In this document: positions 52,801-61,064 of the stretch, piece after piece | How the letters are laid out: every line of letters begins with the position of its first letter | How positions within the stretch are numbered: position 1 is the first letter of the stretch | Assembly: GCA_942159475.1 (NCBI GenBank) | Contig: OW804098.1 | Coordinates: 113,959,916-114,023,915 of the forward strand | DNA length: 64,000 nucleotides | DNA from: Sthenelais limicola | Taxonomy: Eukaryota > Annelida > Polychaeta > Phyllodocida > Sigalionidae | Direction of reading: 5' to 3' | Program-made: the position numbers and the translations under genes | Notes under the pieces: generated by a model | What the model saw: only the letters and a program-made list of their open reading frames with translations | What the model was told of the DNA's origin: nothing | Database searches by the model: none

Positions 52801-55021
52801 TGGCAATATGGTTATTCACTCTCCCTTGCGGGCCACCAATGATGCTTTTGTCCATGCAGTATCAGAATGTCATCAGAAGTTGACTGACCAGGGTGTGAAG
52901 CAGGTTGATCTGGGAAATGGTAATGTTGCCCCAATAGAAGTTGCCCTTATGCAGGGTAAAGGGTGGAAGGCCACACTGAGAGACACTACACTGTCCATCA
53001 AGTCACCTGATGGGAAACTCCCACTCAACATCAGGTGAGCTACTCTAGTTCTCAAAATAGGTTCATGGGTAGCCATCGGCAAAATGGAATGCCACCATGG
53101 AATGCCATTTTCATTTTTGCCGATGGAATTTAAAGCTGAATTCAATGCTAACATTGGTGAAAAGATGAAACACGATGCAATGCAAATTTTTTTGCATGGG
53201 GGAGAGGTTTTGCATCGATTATAAAATATAGATCATCACAATAAAGAATTGTACTGCAATTACCTACTTATTTCTTTTTAATAGTCGAGAACTTGGTAAA
53301 AATGTGAAATTCAAGCATGAGGATGGAACATTGGTACTGGTTGCACCCAAGATTTCTGATGTCAATGTGAAACATGTATGGGAATGTCTGCAAATCCTGA
53401 ACATGCCGATCAGGCTCCGCCTTGGACACCATGATGGCTTTATCATAAACAAGACCAGATCGGGTAAGACTGAGGTCAAGAAGAAGGCCTATACCAGTGG
53501 TTCTTCAGGGGAACTTAGCATTACGATCAACATGGAGGAGCATCGTGCTGATATCAGATCACTACACACTGAACTGTTGGGTTCAGGCTGGACAGTAACC
53601 GGAGGTGGCGAGGACTTCACCCTATTGATGTCCTCCCCTAACAATCACTGTCATATAGCAATCAGGTAATGTCTACTATATTGACTATGAATAGAGGGAA
53701 TGGAATCCAATGTCCAATACATATGAAATATGAGTTCCATTGACTAGTTATTATAATATGCTATTGAAATTGAAATATAAACCTTTGCGTAGGGTACTGA
53801 AATGCCAAGTCTAGACACGATGACTGTTGAAAATGAATGATTTTGCCTTGATAAGATCAGTAAGAAGTATATAATAAATAGTAAGAGAGGACAGAATGTA
53901 GGATAGGCTTGTTTTTATAGACCACGCTTCTCATGACATCCCTGGTCAAAAAGAAATTGTGGACATCATATACAGAAAGTCAGATACAAACCAAGCATCC
54001 TTTATTATACCACAATCTCATTTTGAAATAAAATGTATAAACAAACTGTTCATTTACTTCGCCTTGCTCTAAGGTCATGCCATACTGATTTTGATACTGA
54101 AGTGCTAGACAAGCGAATATCTGATTTGCTAATCAACAAGGGCACTGGCTGCTTACATTACTGCCATTATTTACTGTTTCAGGTATAAGAAAGGAGCTGG
54201 GAATGAATCTATGATATATTACTACAATATACACCCAGTAATACTACATGGACTCATTACTGTCATTATTTACTGTTTCAGGTATAAAGAGGAGGCTGAG
54301 AATGGATCTATGATATAAGACTACAGACACTCTAATACAACACAGACTCATAAATGCCATTATTTCTTGTTTCAGGTATAAAGAGAGAGCTGCACTGTAC
54401 CTGGGTGTGCCCACCACACCACGTGCAGTGCGTATCATGGACGCAGGACTCTTGCTGGAGCTCCACTACAGCCATCCTGCAGACGTGGCCGCCTCTGGAG
54501 CCGCTGCTGTGTCTAGGGGCAGGCAGCTGCAGGTGTTTGGGTTATACCCCAGACAGGATGATGCCAAGCTGCATGGTGGGAGGCTGACCAGGTGTACAGG
54601 TGAGGAGGAGGTGCAGCTGGTACACTCTCTGACTCACTCCCTACACCTGGAGGGTATGGGCAGGCTGATGTTTGATTTTCTATACTCAGACATCACCAAC
54701 ACTCTACGGGGGGTAGTGGAGGTCATGGGGAGGTGGGGCTCTTGTGGGGTGGAACAGGTACTGTTTTGGTATGGTGTAGTGAAGGCTGCTGAGCTGCTGG
54801 GCATCTACAGTCAGATATCAGCAGCTGGTTGGGGCACTGCACCTGGGGTGGATAGGGATGGACATAGATGTATGGTGGTGCAGGTGGGACGGGGAATGAA
54901 GGTCAAGCTAGGGCTAATTTATGTAATCATCATCTACAGAAGTGAACAGCAGCTTAGGGAGGTGAAACAGCTTATTGAGGAAACTGGGCTCTGTCATGAA
55001 CCAATATACAAGAGTGTATGA
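43840..55021 (+). CDS. CARD-NACHT NLR-like protein with novel C-terminal repeats (10-exon model)
   Basis: Coding exons: 43840-43842, 47045-47186, 47901-48065, 48184-48270, 48812-48971, 49841-51286, 51860-52354, 52522-53034, 53285-53665, 54376-55021. The total of 4038 nt encodes 1345 residues and stays in frame throughout. Residues 2-90 form a CARD-like six-helix pattern (LLKHLDNVEVKLMNHIMD; CLLLDWVRPNAVERYPPLVD; GQYRAADLLSS). About 133-190 is a linker. NACHT spans about 200-480, with Walker A AVPGAGKS (211-218), Walker B VFDSVDE (295-300), sensor-like IIAGVRT and the Pro of IPLVLAMV (399). Helical regions follow to 667. Residues 668-1130 come from three symmetric exons, two of them clear duplicates; I do not recognise the fold. 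The last exon is unrelated. By family, it should be a cytosolic ATP-driven sensor signalling through CARD contacts. Leucine-rich repeats are not visible. Confidence 0.8.
43955..44186 (+). repeat. MITE family A, complete
   Basis: TGAGTCAGATCTCATGAAAT to GCATTTTCTGACAGTCCGAC; diverged copy in intron 1 of the CARD-NACHT gene. Confidence 0.7.
44187..45069. other. Intron 1 segment, no clear feature
   Basis: No exon with consistent phase, no TIR and no RNA gene recognised. Confidence 0.4.
45070..45140 (-). other. tRNA-like sequence (probable SINE head)
   Basis: The minus strand has A-box-like TGTGGTGTTGGTGATAGGC and B-box-like GTGTTCAAGCCC, spaced as in tRNA, without pairing acceptor ends. Confidence 0.4.
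45627..45972 (+). repeat. MITE family C, complete
   Basis: AATAGGGGACTTGCATAGCC to ATGCAAATCCCCTATT; all interior blocks are well conserved, making it one of the least degraded copies. Confidence 0.9.
46195..46374 (+). repeat. SINE-like repeat I, copy 2
   Basis: Near-identical to 35720-35912, including the TTTACGCCCTT...AAGGGCGGG hairpin and purine tail, and adding the ACCCAGGACCGG end seen at 31032. Confidence 0.75.
46460..46870 (-). pseudogene. LINE-f: 5'-truncated LINE, ORF2 C-terminus (minus strand)
   Basis: 46578-46865 on the minus strand ends with KSPGYQTAKLWNCLPDNL and SFTKKSALKKHLG, the typical last segment of non-LTR ORF2 proteins. The 3' UTR runs leftwards into an (ATGT)n tail at 46460-46482. 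Lies antisense in intron 1 of the CARD-NACHT gene. Confidence 0.8.
47045..47186 (+). CDS. CARD-NACHT exon 2 (CARD helices 1-3)
   Basis: Acceptor GATTGCAG; the donor TAG|GTTATA at 47187 gives phase 1 to fit exon 3 (an alternative GAA|GTAGGT at 47183 would break the phase). Encodes EESTLLKHLDNVEVKLMNHI and onward to DINTIDKIEV, aligning with the first half of a CARD. Confidence 0.65.
47219..47443 (+). repeat. MITE family A, complete, in intron 2
   Basis: CATATGGGTCAGATTTTCAG to TATTTTCTGAAAATCTGACC, 33 bp after the exon 2 donor. Confidence 0.85.
47901..48065 (+). CDS. CARD-NACHT exon 3 (CARD helices 4-6)
   Basis: Acceptor TAGTTGCCAG, donor ACG|GTAATA; phase 1 in and out. Encodes NTPDEKVCLLLDWVRPNAV, YPPLVDSLYRDGQYRAADLL: the conserved hydrophobic pattern of the second half of CARDs (compare caspase-recruiting adaptors). 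Confidence 0.8.
48184..48270 (+). CDS. CARD-NACHT exon 4 (linker)
   Basis: Acceptor TTTTTACAACTAG, donor AATG|GTAAAA, phase 1 in and out, 29 codons, no recognisable motif (FLFGPSGAFGDAVTSS). A symmetric exon that could be skipped without frame change. Confidence 0.7.
48812..48971 (+). CDS. CARD-NACHT exon 5 (pre-NACHT linker)
   Basis: Acceptor CACCTTGTAG, donor CAGAT|GTAAGT. Encodes MPWVKELVAENLHFSRNLR and FKTDLGYDHYRDNIVETFT, predicted helical, leading to the NACHT exon. Confidence 0.7.
49841..51286 (+). CDS. CARD-NACHT exon 6 (NACHT NTPase)
   Basis: A single 1446 nt exon, phase 2 in and out (acceptor TTAATTACAG, donor AAA|GTAAGT). It contains Walker A (VPGAGKS), Walker B with acidic pair (FDSVDE), an IEVQGF block typical after the sensor, the winged-helix-type TIPLVLAMVCLL segment and a helical tail with a CPTC pair near the end. 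The P-loop Lys and both Walker B acids are present, so ATP binding and hydrolysis are plausible. Confidence 0.9.
51363..51743 (+). repeat. MITE family B, complete, in intron 6
   Basis: TGTGATCCATTTTAGGAAAA to CTTATGACTCGTTTTCCTGA and ACACATCACA. The TGAGTCA core of the left terminus is lost here by a small deletion. Confidence 0.8.
51860..52354 (+). CDS. CARD-NACHT exon 7 (C-terminal repeat 1)
   Basis: Acceptor GTTCTTACAG, donor AAG|GTAAGG; phase 2 in and out, 165 codons. Encodes FGENGMMFKVP, VRITEKTPGCISLHANR, KMISSLVIESDLRDK, CLQVLEEVIRNA. Close match to exon 8; repeat 1 lacks a short acidic/Gly loop near its end that repeat 2 has. Fold not recognised; alternation of strands and helices is suggested. 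Confidence 0.85.
52522..53034 (+). CDS. CARD-NACHT exon 8 (C-terminal repeat 2)
   Basis: Acceptor GTTGCTTGATAG, donor CAG|GTGAGC; phase 2 in and out, 171 codons. FDENGMIFKVPGTQR and TEKTPGCISLHANRAIDLVS nearly duplicate exon 7, so this is a tandem exon duplication. The first ~70 codons are the most alike; the tails differ more. Confidence 0.85.
53285..53665 (+). CDS. CARD-NACHT exon 9 (C-terminal repeat 3, diverged)
   Basis: Acceptor CTTTTTAATAG, donor CAG|GTAATG; phase 2 in and out, 127 codons. Shares the exon-end pattern (...H.AIR / LNIR / AKIR before the donor) and the strand-helix rhythm (TLVLVAPKISDVNVKHVWE) with repeats 1 and 2, but little direct identity. Probably an older module of the same family. 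Confidence 0.8.
54060..54375 (+). repeat. Tandemly duplicated 3' splice site upstream of the last CARD-NACHT exon
   Basis: The block CATTATTTACTGTTTCAG is repeated with AG at 54181-54182, 54280-54281 and 54374-54375 (spacing 99 and 94 bp), each followed by GTATAAAGA-type exon starts. Units 1 and 2 diverge after about 12 codons (ending ESMI or GSMI). Using unit 1 or 2 would keep frame and terminate at TAA 54316-54318, giving short alternative C-termini. Confidence 0.85.
54376..55021 (+). CDS. CARD-NACHT exon 10 (C-terminal exon)
   Basis: Acceptor TTCTTGTTTCAG; phase 2. Encodes 214 residues plus the completed Arg, GC-richer than the other exons. Contains AALYLGVPTTPRAVRIMDAG and, near the end, helical SEQQLREVKQLIEETGL before TGA. 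No domain recognised. The 3' UTR begins with a G-rich GTGGGTG tract (55030-55110). ATTAAA at about 55532 is a candidate poly(A) signal. Confidence 0.75.
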
Positions 55022-55796
55022 ATGACAGGTACACATGAGTGTGTGGGGGAGCGTGTGGGTGGGTATGTGTAAATGTGGATGAGTGGGTGGGTTGATCTGT
55101 GGGTGAGTGGGGGTGATGGCAGGGTTACAAGGTAAATGTGGGTGGGAACAGAAAACACTATTTATTCAGGAGGGTTGTATGCCTGCAAGTCAACCCTAGA
55201 TGATTGTGAATAGGGAGCCTTCGTACAATTAGAGAAGTCATACACTATTTGTTTGGGGAAGAAGAGGGCAAGTGGAGCCTGCTAAGGTTCTTTCTTACCC
55301 CTGACCCCCCAAGTATAAATATGTAAGCTATACATCAAAGGAGAGGATAACACCCAGCTGGTGAAGTAGAGGATGACTCCCACTGCACAGTCAGAACATA
55401 TCTGCCATGTTTTCTCCCCTGATGTATTGTTCCACAGTTCATATATTATTCAGATTATCAAGTTCCAGACTTATGGTCAAAGATTCCATCCATTTATAGA
55501 AAGCTCCAATATATGAAATTATTATATCTATATTAAAAGATAAGATGTGATAACTTTCTATTTTTAATGAAAGGTGTTTATATTTATTGATTGCAGCGGA
55601 TATGAAAATCATAAAAAGAATTGTAGTATAGTTATATGATTTATCATCATTGGCAATGCGTAGTGTTTCTTTTTACTTTTTTAATTACTTAATGTATTTT
55701 GTGAACATAAGGCGACACATGAAGATTTCTGTTTTGTCTGAGATGCGTTATTGTATAACTTTTATTTAACTATTATTGTTAAATCTCTTCAGCCTG

Positions 55797-55902
55797 CTAC
55801 TCTTCCTCTTCATTCATCTCAATCACCGCTACATCCTCCTCCTTTGCTCCTTGCCATGACTGTGTCCCTGCATCTCTGTGTGTTACACCGTTTTCAGTCC
55901 TT
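55797..55902 (-). CDS. Possible terminal exon on the minus strand
   Basis: Read on the minus strand, a frame of 35 codons begins after an AG acceptor (CCTACTCTGAG) and encodes TENGVTHRDAGTQSWQGAKE, then EDVAVIEMNEEEE and TAG. The acidic tail looks protein-like, but no partner exon was found downstream, so it may be chance or a remnant. Confidence 0.2.
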
Positions 55903-56231
55903 CTCAGAGTAGGATTTTATATAGGCCCAGACCTAAGAAATAATATCTCCCTGTCTAACACTCTCAGTCTAACACTCTCTTTCTCACAGCCCAGAACAGC
56001 ATCGAAATAGGGTTTTATTTGAAGGTGAACGGTTTTAGAGGTACTAAGTTACTAACAGGTTGAAAAAAGAAAGATGGCGGAAGAGGGAATGAGGAGAGAC
56101 GATAGTGTGGGCACCACTAACCAACTATAGCAAATCCTGTGCATAGCACAGGTATTTGCTAGTTAATATTATTCTCCTGCTCACTCTTCCACTATTAGCA
56201 TTCAGTGAGTGATAAGTTGATCATCAACGGA
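55903..56231. other. Intergenic, nothing firm
   Basis: No motif beyond AT-rich stretches and a short AAGATGGCGG at about 56072. Confidence 0.4.
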
Positions 56232-56300
56232 TTCTGTAGTGTATAGTGGTTAAGGTGGTTGCTTGTGAATGACAACGTTATGAGGTTGATTCCAAGATAT
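56232..56300 (+). other. tRNA-like sequence (SINE head)
   Basis: A-box-like GTATAGTGGTTAAGGTGG and B-box-like GAGGTTGATTCC spaced as in tRNA; arms do not fold convincingly. Confidence 0.4.
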
Positions 56301-56480
56301 CTTTGTAACCCTTTAGCTTTCTCAGGATGGGTTTTACAATGTTAGAAATTACGAATTACGACAGTTTGATGGAGAATGTCCAATGAAATGTCATACAAAT
56401 ACAAGATCAGTGCTCAGCGTGTGATGTCAGGTTTATGAATGATATATATGTAGTGAACCTGCTGAAAAATGCCATTGCCT

Positions 56481-56549
56481 TGATGGGGGAACCGAACCCC
56501 GGACCTTCGGATTGACGCTCCGATGCTCTACCAACTGAGCTATCGCGGC
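56481..56549 (-). other. tRNA-like segment in terminal repeat 1
   Basis: Minus strand: D arm TAGCTCAGTTGGTAGAGC, anticodon stem TCGGA/TCCGA around loop GCGTCAA (GTC, Asp-type, but C at position 33), and T arm GGGGTTCGGTTCCCC. The acceptor ends (GCCGCGA and the 3' flank) do not pair, so it is a tRNA-derived promoter rather than a working tRNA. Confidence 0.6.
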
Positions 56550-56730
56550 TAGGCTATCCTCAACAGGTCACAATCCCAGGTTCATCCACCAGGACCACTA
56601 CACTGCCCCCTTCCAACAATGGACAAAACTCATCTCATATGGTTTCGTCCAACTTGGGGTCTACAGTGCTGCCCTTAGGTGGCTGGTCACAGCACCAATT
56701 GTAGTGAACCTGCTAAAAATGCCATTGCCT

Positions 56731-56798
56731 TGACAGGGAACCGAACCCCGGACCTTCGGATTGACGCTCCGATGCTCTACCAACTGAGTTATCGCGGC
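56731..56798 (-). other. tRNA-like segment in terminal repeat 2
   Basis: Same as in repeat 1 with a G-to-A change in the D arm (AACTCAGTTGGTAGAGC) and a shortened G run after the T arm. Confidence 0.6.
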
Positions 56799-57610
56799 TA
56801 GGCTATCCTCAACAGGTCACAGTCCCAGGTTCATCCACCAGGACCACTACATATATATTTAATATGATGATAAAATCACAATTATCTAAATTACATTTCT
56901 AATTGATTTAGCCTAACATATCTTAACATACTCAAATGTTAGGAGTTTCTGTTCTTTCCAAAGATTAATTTGATTAAATTTTACCTGTTGAAGGGCAATC
57001 TTAGCCCGAAAGCTAGTGTAATAAAGAATTGAAACCAATAATTAGGGATTTTTTTCCAACCCAAAATAACATCACCACCAAGACAACCGGAATACTCAAT
57101 ATAAAAGCGACTATCTACCTACCTCGATACATACTGATAAAATTTTAACCTTAGTTCATTTCAATTGTGATTTTGATTATTTATTGATTTAGTCCTCAAC
57201 CTATTTGTAGCCATACATTGGGACAACTCAATTGCCATTATATATGCGCTAGAATTAGTAGACTGTAAATAGAAATTCATGTATGTACCCTTAACTCAGG
57301 ATGTGCATGTTGAAAGCGACTAGATACTAGGCGCCAGGCCACTAATACTGCTATATCACCATTATGCACTGTTTTGTCATACCGTCCTGGAGGTGGGATG
57401 GAGTACATGGATTGATAACAATAAATATCTGTTTATTATCAAATCCGTCAGGTGGCAGCAGTGAAGTAAACAAAGGTAAAACAAGCCCATTCGGCATTGG
57501 GACATTATAGTTAACATGAAGACATTACAGTGGACATAAAGTCTTTTCTGTAACTAGCAACACTTAAGTGGCTTGGAATCTAGGACCTGAGCAGGAAAAC
57601 CTGTAATAGT

Positions 57611-57844
57611 AATGGGACAAGTCTTCAGAAAATGTACAATTGGCCTTCACGAATCCCCTGAAATAGCCCAAATTTCAGACAAAAATCAGGTTAAAAAATG
57701 AAAAAAGTTCAGCATAACCAGACAGATGATACAATACAGAATACACTCAGATATACTCAGTATTTACATTTTTCACTCTAATTTAGCAGAATTTGGTAGA
57801 AATGTAGAAATGTAGATTGTGCATTTTCTGAAAATCTGACCATA
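57611..57844 (+). repeat. MITE family A, complete
   Basis: ATGGGACAAGTCTTCAGAAA to GCATTTTCTGAAAATCTGAC. Confidence 0.75.
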
Positions 57845-58038
57845 ATGCAGATGTCCTCTATTCTTATGTCAAACGATTGGGATTTGATAATCTGTTCATG
57901 CGGCTAACACAGCATTAAACATACTGGCAAAAAATGTTGATATTCCCTTGGAAGAAACATTTCAAATGTACTTCTTGTTTAATCCCAATACCATCTAACC
58001 CTCTGGTATTTGGCCAGTGAATGTACAATTCGCATATA

Positions 58039-58351
58039 TGTGATATGTTCCAGGAAAATGAGTCACAAGTCGCAAAATTGATATTTTTCCAAGAGTTTTC
58101 TTTTACAGGATCTCTTTATTGAAATGTTTTGATCTTTAGAGCGTCTAGCCCTTATAGTCATAGGGATCTATGCAACAAATTTCAGGACATTGTATCAAAT
58201 ATATCTCTGCGCTCTGAAGGCCTTCACATGGAGCATATTTAGTTACTTTACTGGTTGGAATCACCTTGATCTCCTCTTTTCAAATATGATGATATCTCAA
58301 AATCCATATTTTGCGACATATGACTCATTTTTCTAAAAACGGATCACATTT
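58039..58351 (-). repeat. MITE family B, internally deleted (inverted)
   Basis: TGTGATATGTTCCAGGAAAA with TGAGTCACAAGTCGC at the left, and GACTCATTTTTCTAAAAACG at the right. About 100 bp shorter than full copies because the central GTTTGCAATG part is missing. An A-family interior remnant follows at 58400-58530. Confidence 0.8.
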
Positions 58352-58711
58352 GTATTTATATTGAACCTGTATTTCCATTTTCTTATACAAAGGGTCTAAG
58401 AGATTTAAGACAGAATTGAGAATCAGAAACGATTCAACAACCCAACAGATACTTTATAACGCAATAACAAGTATACTCAGATATACAATATATAGCATTT
58501 ATCATTTTTCAGCTAATAAGTAACCAAAAGCTGACATTTATTTAGGACAATATCCCACTTTGATTTCACAAGGTGAATCCGTTTCGGTTGTACCAAGTCA
58601 CATCTAGTATTTATCATTAGGCCTACTTTGAATGCCAAATATAAAACTTTGGGAATTTGATTTGAAAGAAAAATATCTGGAAACAGTTTCTAACAGCTTA
58701 ACTACCAACCA

Positions 58712-58793
58712 GGTAGCATGGCCGAGCGGTCTAAGGCGCTGGTTTAAGGCACCTGTCTCTTCGGAGGAGTGGGTTCGAATCCCACCGCTGCCA
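58712..58793 (+). tRNA. tRNA-Leu(AAG)
   Basis: 82 nt class II tRNA: acceptor GGTAGCA...CGCTGCC-A, D arm GGCCGAGCGGTCTAAGGC, anticodon loop TTAAGGC (AAG), variable arm GTCTCTTCGGAGGAG, T arm GTGGGTTCGAATCCCAC. A7:C66 in the acceptor and one pair in the anticodon stem (CTGGT/ACCTG) are mismatched, so it may be a slightly decayed copy. TTTTT terminator at about 58800. Confidence 0.85.
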
Positions 58794-58875
58794 ATAGTAT
58801 TTTTCTTTCACGTTTATTAAATTACCATTTCTAAAAAATCAATCAATGGATATACAATGATCATCTCCCAAGCAG

Positions 58876-58957
58876 GTAGCGTGGCCGAGCGGTCTAAGGC
58901 GCTGGTTTAAGGCACCAGTCTCTTCGGAGGCGTGGGTTCGAATCCGACCGCTGCCAA
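58876..58957 (+). tRNA. tRNA-Leu(AAG), second copy
   Basis: Same 82 nt structure with a fully paired acceptor (GGTAGCG/CGCTGCC) and anticodon stem (CTGGT/ACCAG). One T-stem mismatch is present (GTGGG/CCGAC). TTTT follows at 58962. Closely matches the animal tRNA-Leu(AAG) consensus. Confidence 0.9.
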
Positions 58958-58959
58958 CA

Positions 58960-60090
58960 GTTTTGCATTCCTTTGAACAGAAAATGCTCATGAGAACATT
59001 AGTGTGTGTGCTGCCATCTGTTATCATGGAAGTCACAGTAGTCATAGTTTATCAGCATTTAGGCTACTAAGAACTGTACGACATTGTAGAAAAACGAATT
59101 TATGTTAAATTAATAAAATGGAATCATCCTGTTACATAGGAATCATACTGCAAGACAATGTATAGCTTGCAAATGTTAAAAAAATGATTTAATATTTAAA
59201 AATATTTGTGTAGCAGAACTTTGACAGTCAATGACTGAGAAGTCTTGAACCCTACACATGATAGTAATGTTTGTATGCTATAGTTTATGACAGGGTAATT
59301 ATAGAGCGGGGATTTCTCTCTGATGTCGAGGTGTGGAAGAAGGCCTTCCATTAGTCCCTATTAATCAGTTCACATCCCCATAAAAAACAGGTGGGCTCGC
59401 CTCCCTCGATCCAAATTGGGGGGAAGTTCCTCCGGTCTTAGATTTAATCCCCTCCCCTCAAAGCCAGGTCATAATAGCGCATATCAAGTAGGCGACGTTT
59501 AATGGCACATAAATGACCTAAGGACCCCCTTCCATCTTACCCCTCCCCCTTTCCTATAAAGGAAAGAAGCACTAAACTATACATAGAGGCTAAAAACTTC
59601 TCTCTGATGGCCGTGTTTCTGCATTAAAGGTATTCAATCAATCAACCAATCAATCATTTGCAAGCTATACATTCATAATGTATGTGGTTTTGGCAAATAG
59701 GTTTCTTTCCGATTTAACCCCCCCTCCTCCCTATATTTGTTGGGCCTTATTGTGAATAATTTTGGATCAATTATGTGATGGACCCCCGCTGGGAGTTTGT
59801 AATGAACTGGAACAATTAGACAACGGTATCTATGGTTATCTACATCGCGAAACTACCTTTACATGAGTTGAATAATAAATGTAATTTGCAACTCAACGGA
59901 CAAACGTTGTTTACACGACTCCCCCTAGTAAAAATGGAACTGCTGACGGCAAACTACGTCACACCAACGCATGTCGTCCCCGCTACACGTTTAAAAGGCA
60001 ACTCTCCTTTGTTTGATTTCGTATTGTCACAGTGTGCGGCGTCATTATCATACCTCAGGATCAACTATGAACCAGATCTGAATGATTTTT
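58960..60090. other. Intergenic, unassigned repeat-like sequence
   Basis: 59330-59560 is C/T-rich, with a GGCGACGTTTAATGGCACAT stretch that looks like a dispersed repeat, but no second copy lies in the window. No gene recognised. Confidence 0.35.
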
Positions 60091-60094
60091 TGAC

Positions 60095-60170
60095 CTGATA
60101 TTTGTCTTAAATTTGGGTTATTTGAGACGATTGGTGAAGGCCAAGTGTATATGTTCTGAGGATCTGACAC
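60095..60170 (-). repeat. MITE family A fragment
   Basis: TTTGTCTTAAATTTGGGTTA through GAGACGATTGGTGAAGGCC to TGTTCTGAGGATCTGACAC: one end of A in inverse orientation. Confidence 0.6.
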
Positions 60171-61064
60171 AGATGGTACAGCAAGATACTTTTAAGTTAC
60201 CTCCAAAAATAGTAGCTAATCCGAAAAATCAAAAAATCGAAAGGTCACTCATATACCTGGCCCCTGGTTATCAGCCCCTGGCAGAAAATCATGAAAAACG
60301 CTAAATAATAGTCCCCGTGAGCCTTGTATATCCTTATCACTAATGGCTGTATAAATATGTTAATATAAGAAAAAAAATACAGAGATACGTATGTGGTGTC
60401 TGGGGTAAGTCATGCTGGCTGGCCTTGGTACTCATTCTCTAAAACTCCTTCCCTATATAGGCACCAGGTGTAGTGACTGTATATTCCACTGGGGTTTCCA
60501 GGACAGTGCTGTATATATAGACCACTAGAGGTCACTCTTATGCACTGCAGTCTTGTATGTGTGATTACTACTGTATTGTCTTATGTTATGTGTACTCTGT
60601 GCTCTCTGTATAACATGTATATTGTGATGTGACACCCTATGTATGGTGTATGTGTTTTAGACACTAGTCCCTCTGAGGCTAGTTGGGACAGATTCAGATT
60701 GCAGTACTGACCTCCTGAGGTGTTGGAATGTTGTTGGAATGCTGTTGGAATGCTGTTGGAATAAAGATGGAAAGCTGGCAAGGACCAAGAACCTGAGTTA
60801 GTGATATGTTTGTTAGTTAGTGCGGTACTAATTAGCAGGAACCACAATTCACTACTGAATGTCATTATTGCTATAAATACGATCACCTTTAATAGCAGAC
60901 AATACACGTATATACTTTTTTTACCCAGTGCAAGGACATTGTTTCACATCAAAACAATCGAAAAGAATCAATACAAATTAATCAATTTATTCCCTGCAAT
61001 GTACAAAAACAAAGCCATGGAGAATCGTAGTCCTTACCTTGTGTTAATCTTTCAAAATCTGACA
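60171..61064. other. Intergenic; short tandem repeat and possible LTR remnant
   Basis: An 11-12 bp tandem repeat of TGTTGGAATGC occurs four times at 60720-60765. TGTAGTGACTG at 60468, a TATATATAG and an AATAAAG give an LTR-like order, but no matching 3' end was found. Confidence 0.35.

Larger units (their letters stand above)
56449..56851 (-). mobile_element. TRIM-like miniature LTR element with tRNA-like terminal repeats
   Basis: Direct terminal repeats 56449-56602 and 56700-56851 are nearly identical (a handful of substitutions and two short indels). On the minus strand they start TGTAGTGGTCCTGG and end GGTTCACTACA. The 97 bp internal region starts, after AT, with TGGTGCTGTGACC (primer-binding-site-like). 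It ends with the purine-rich GGAAGGGGGCAG just before the 3' repeat (polypurine-tract-like). TATA flanks both sides as a possible 4 bp target duplication. No coding capacity. Each repeat contains the tRNA-like segment listed separately. Confidence 0.6.

Noticed and set aside
56481..56549. Functional tRNA-Asp(GTC)
   Set aside because: D, anticodon and T arms look right, but position 33 is C and the acceptor stem is absent; the sequence lies inside a duplicated terminal repeat.
57300..57500. LTR end with primer binding site (GGTGGCAGCAGTGAAG after AATAAATATCTG)
   Set aside because: Looks PBS-like, but no matching second LTR or 5' boundary could be identified.
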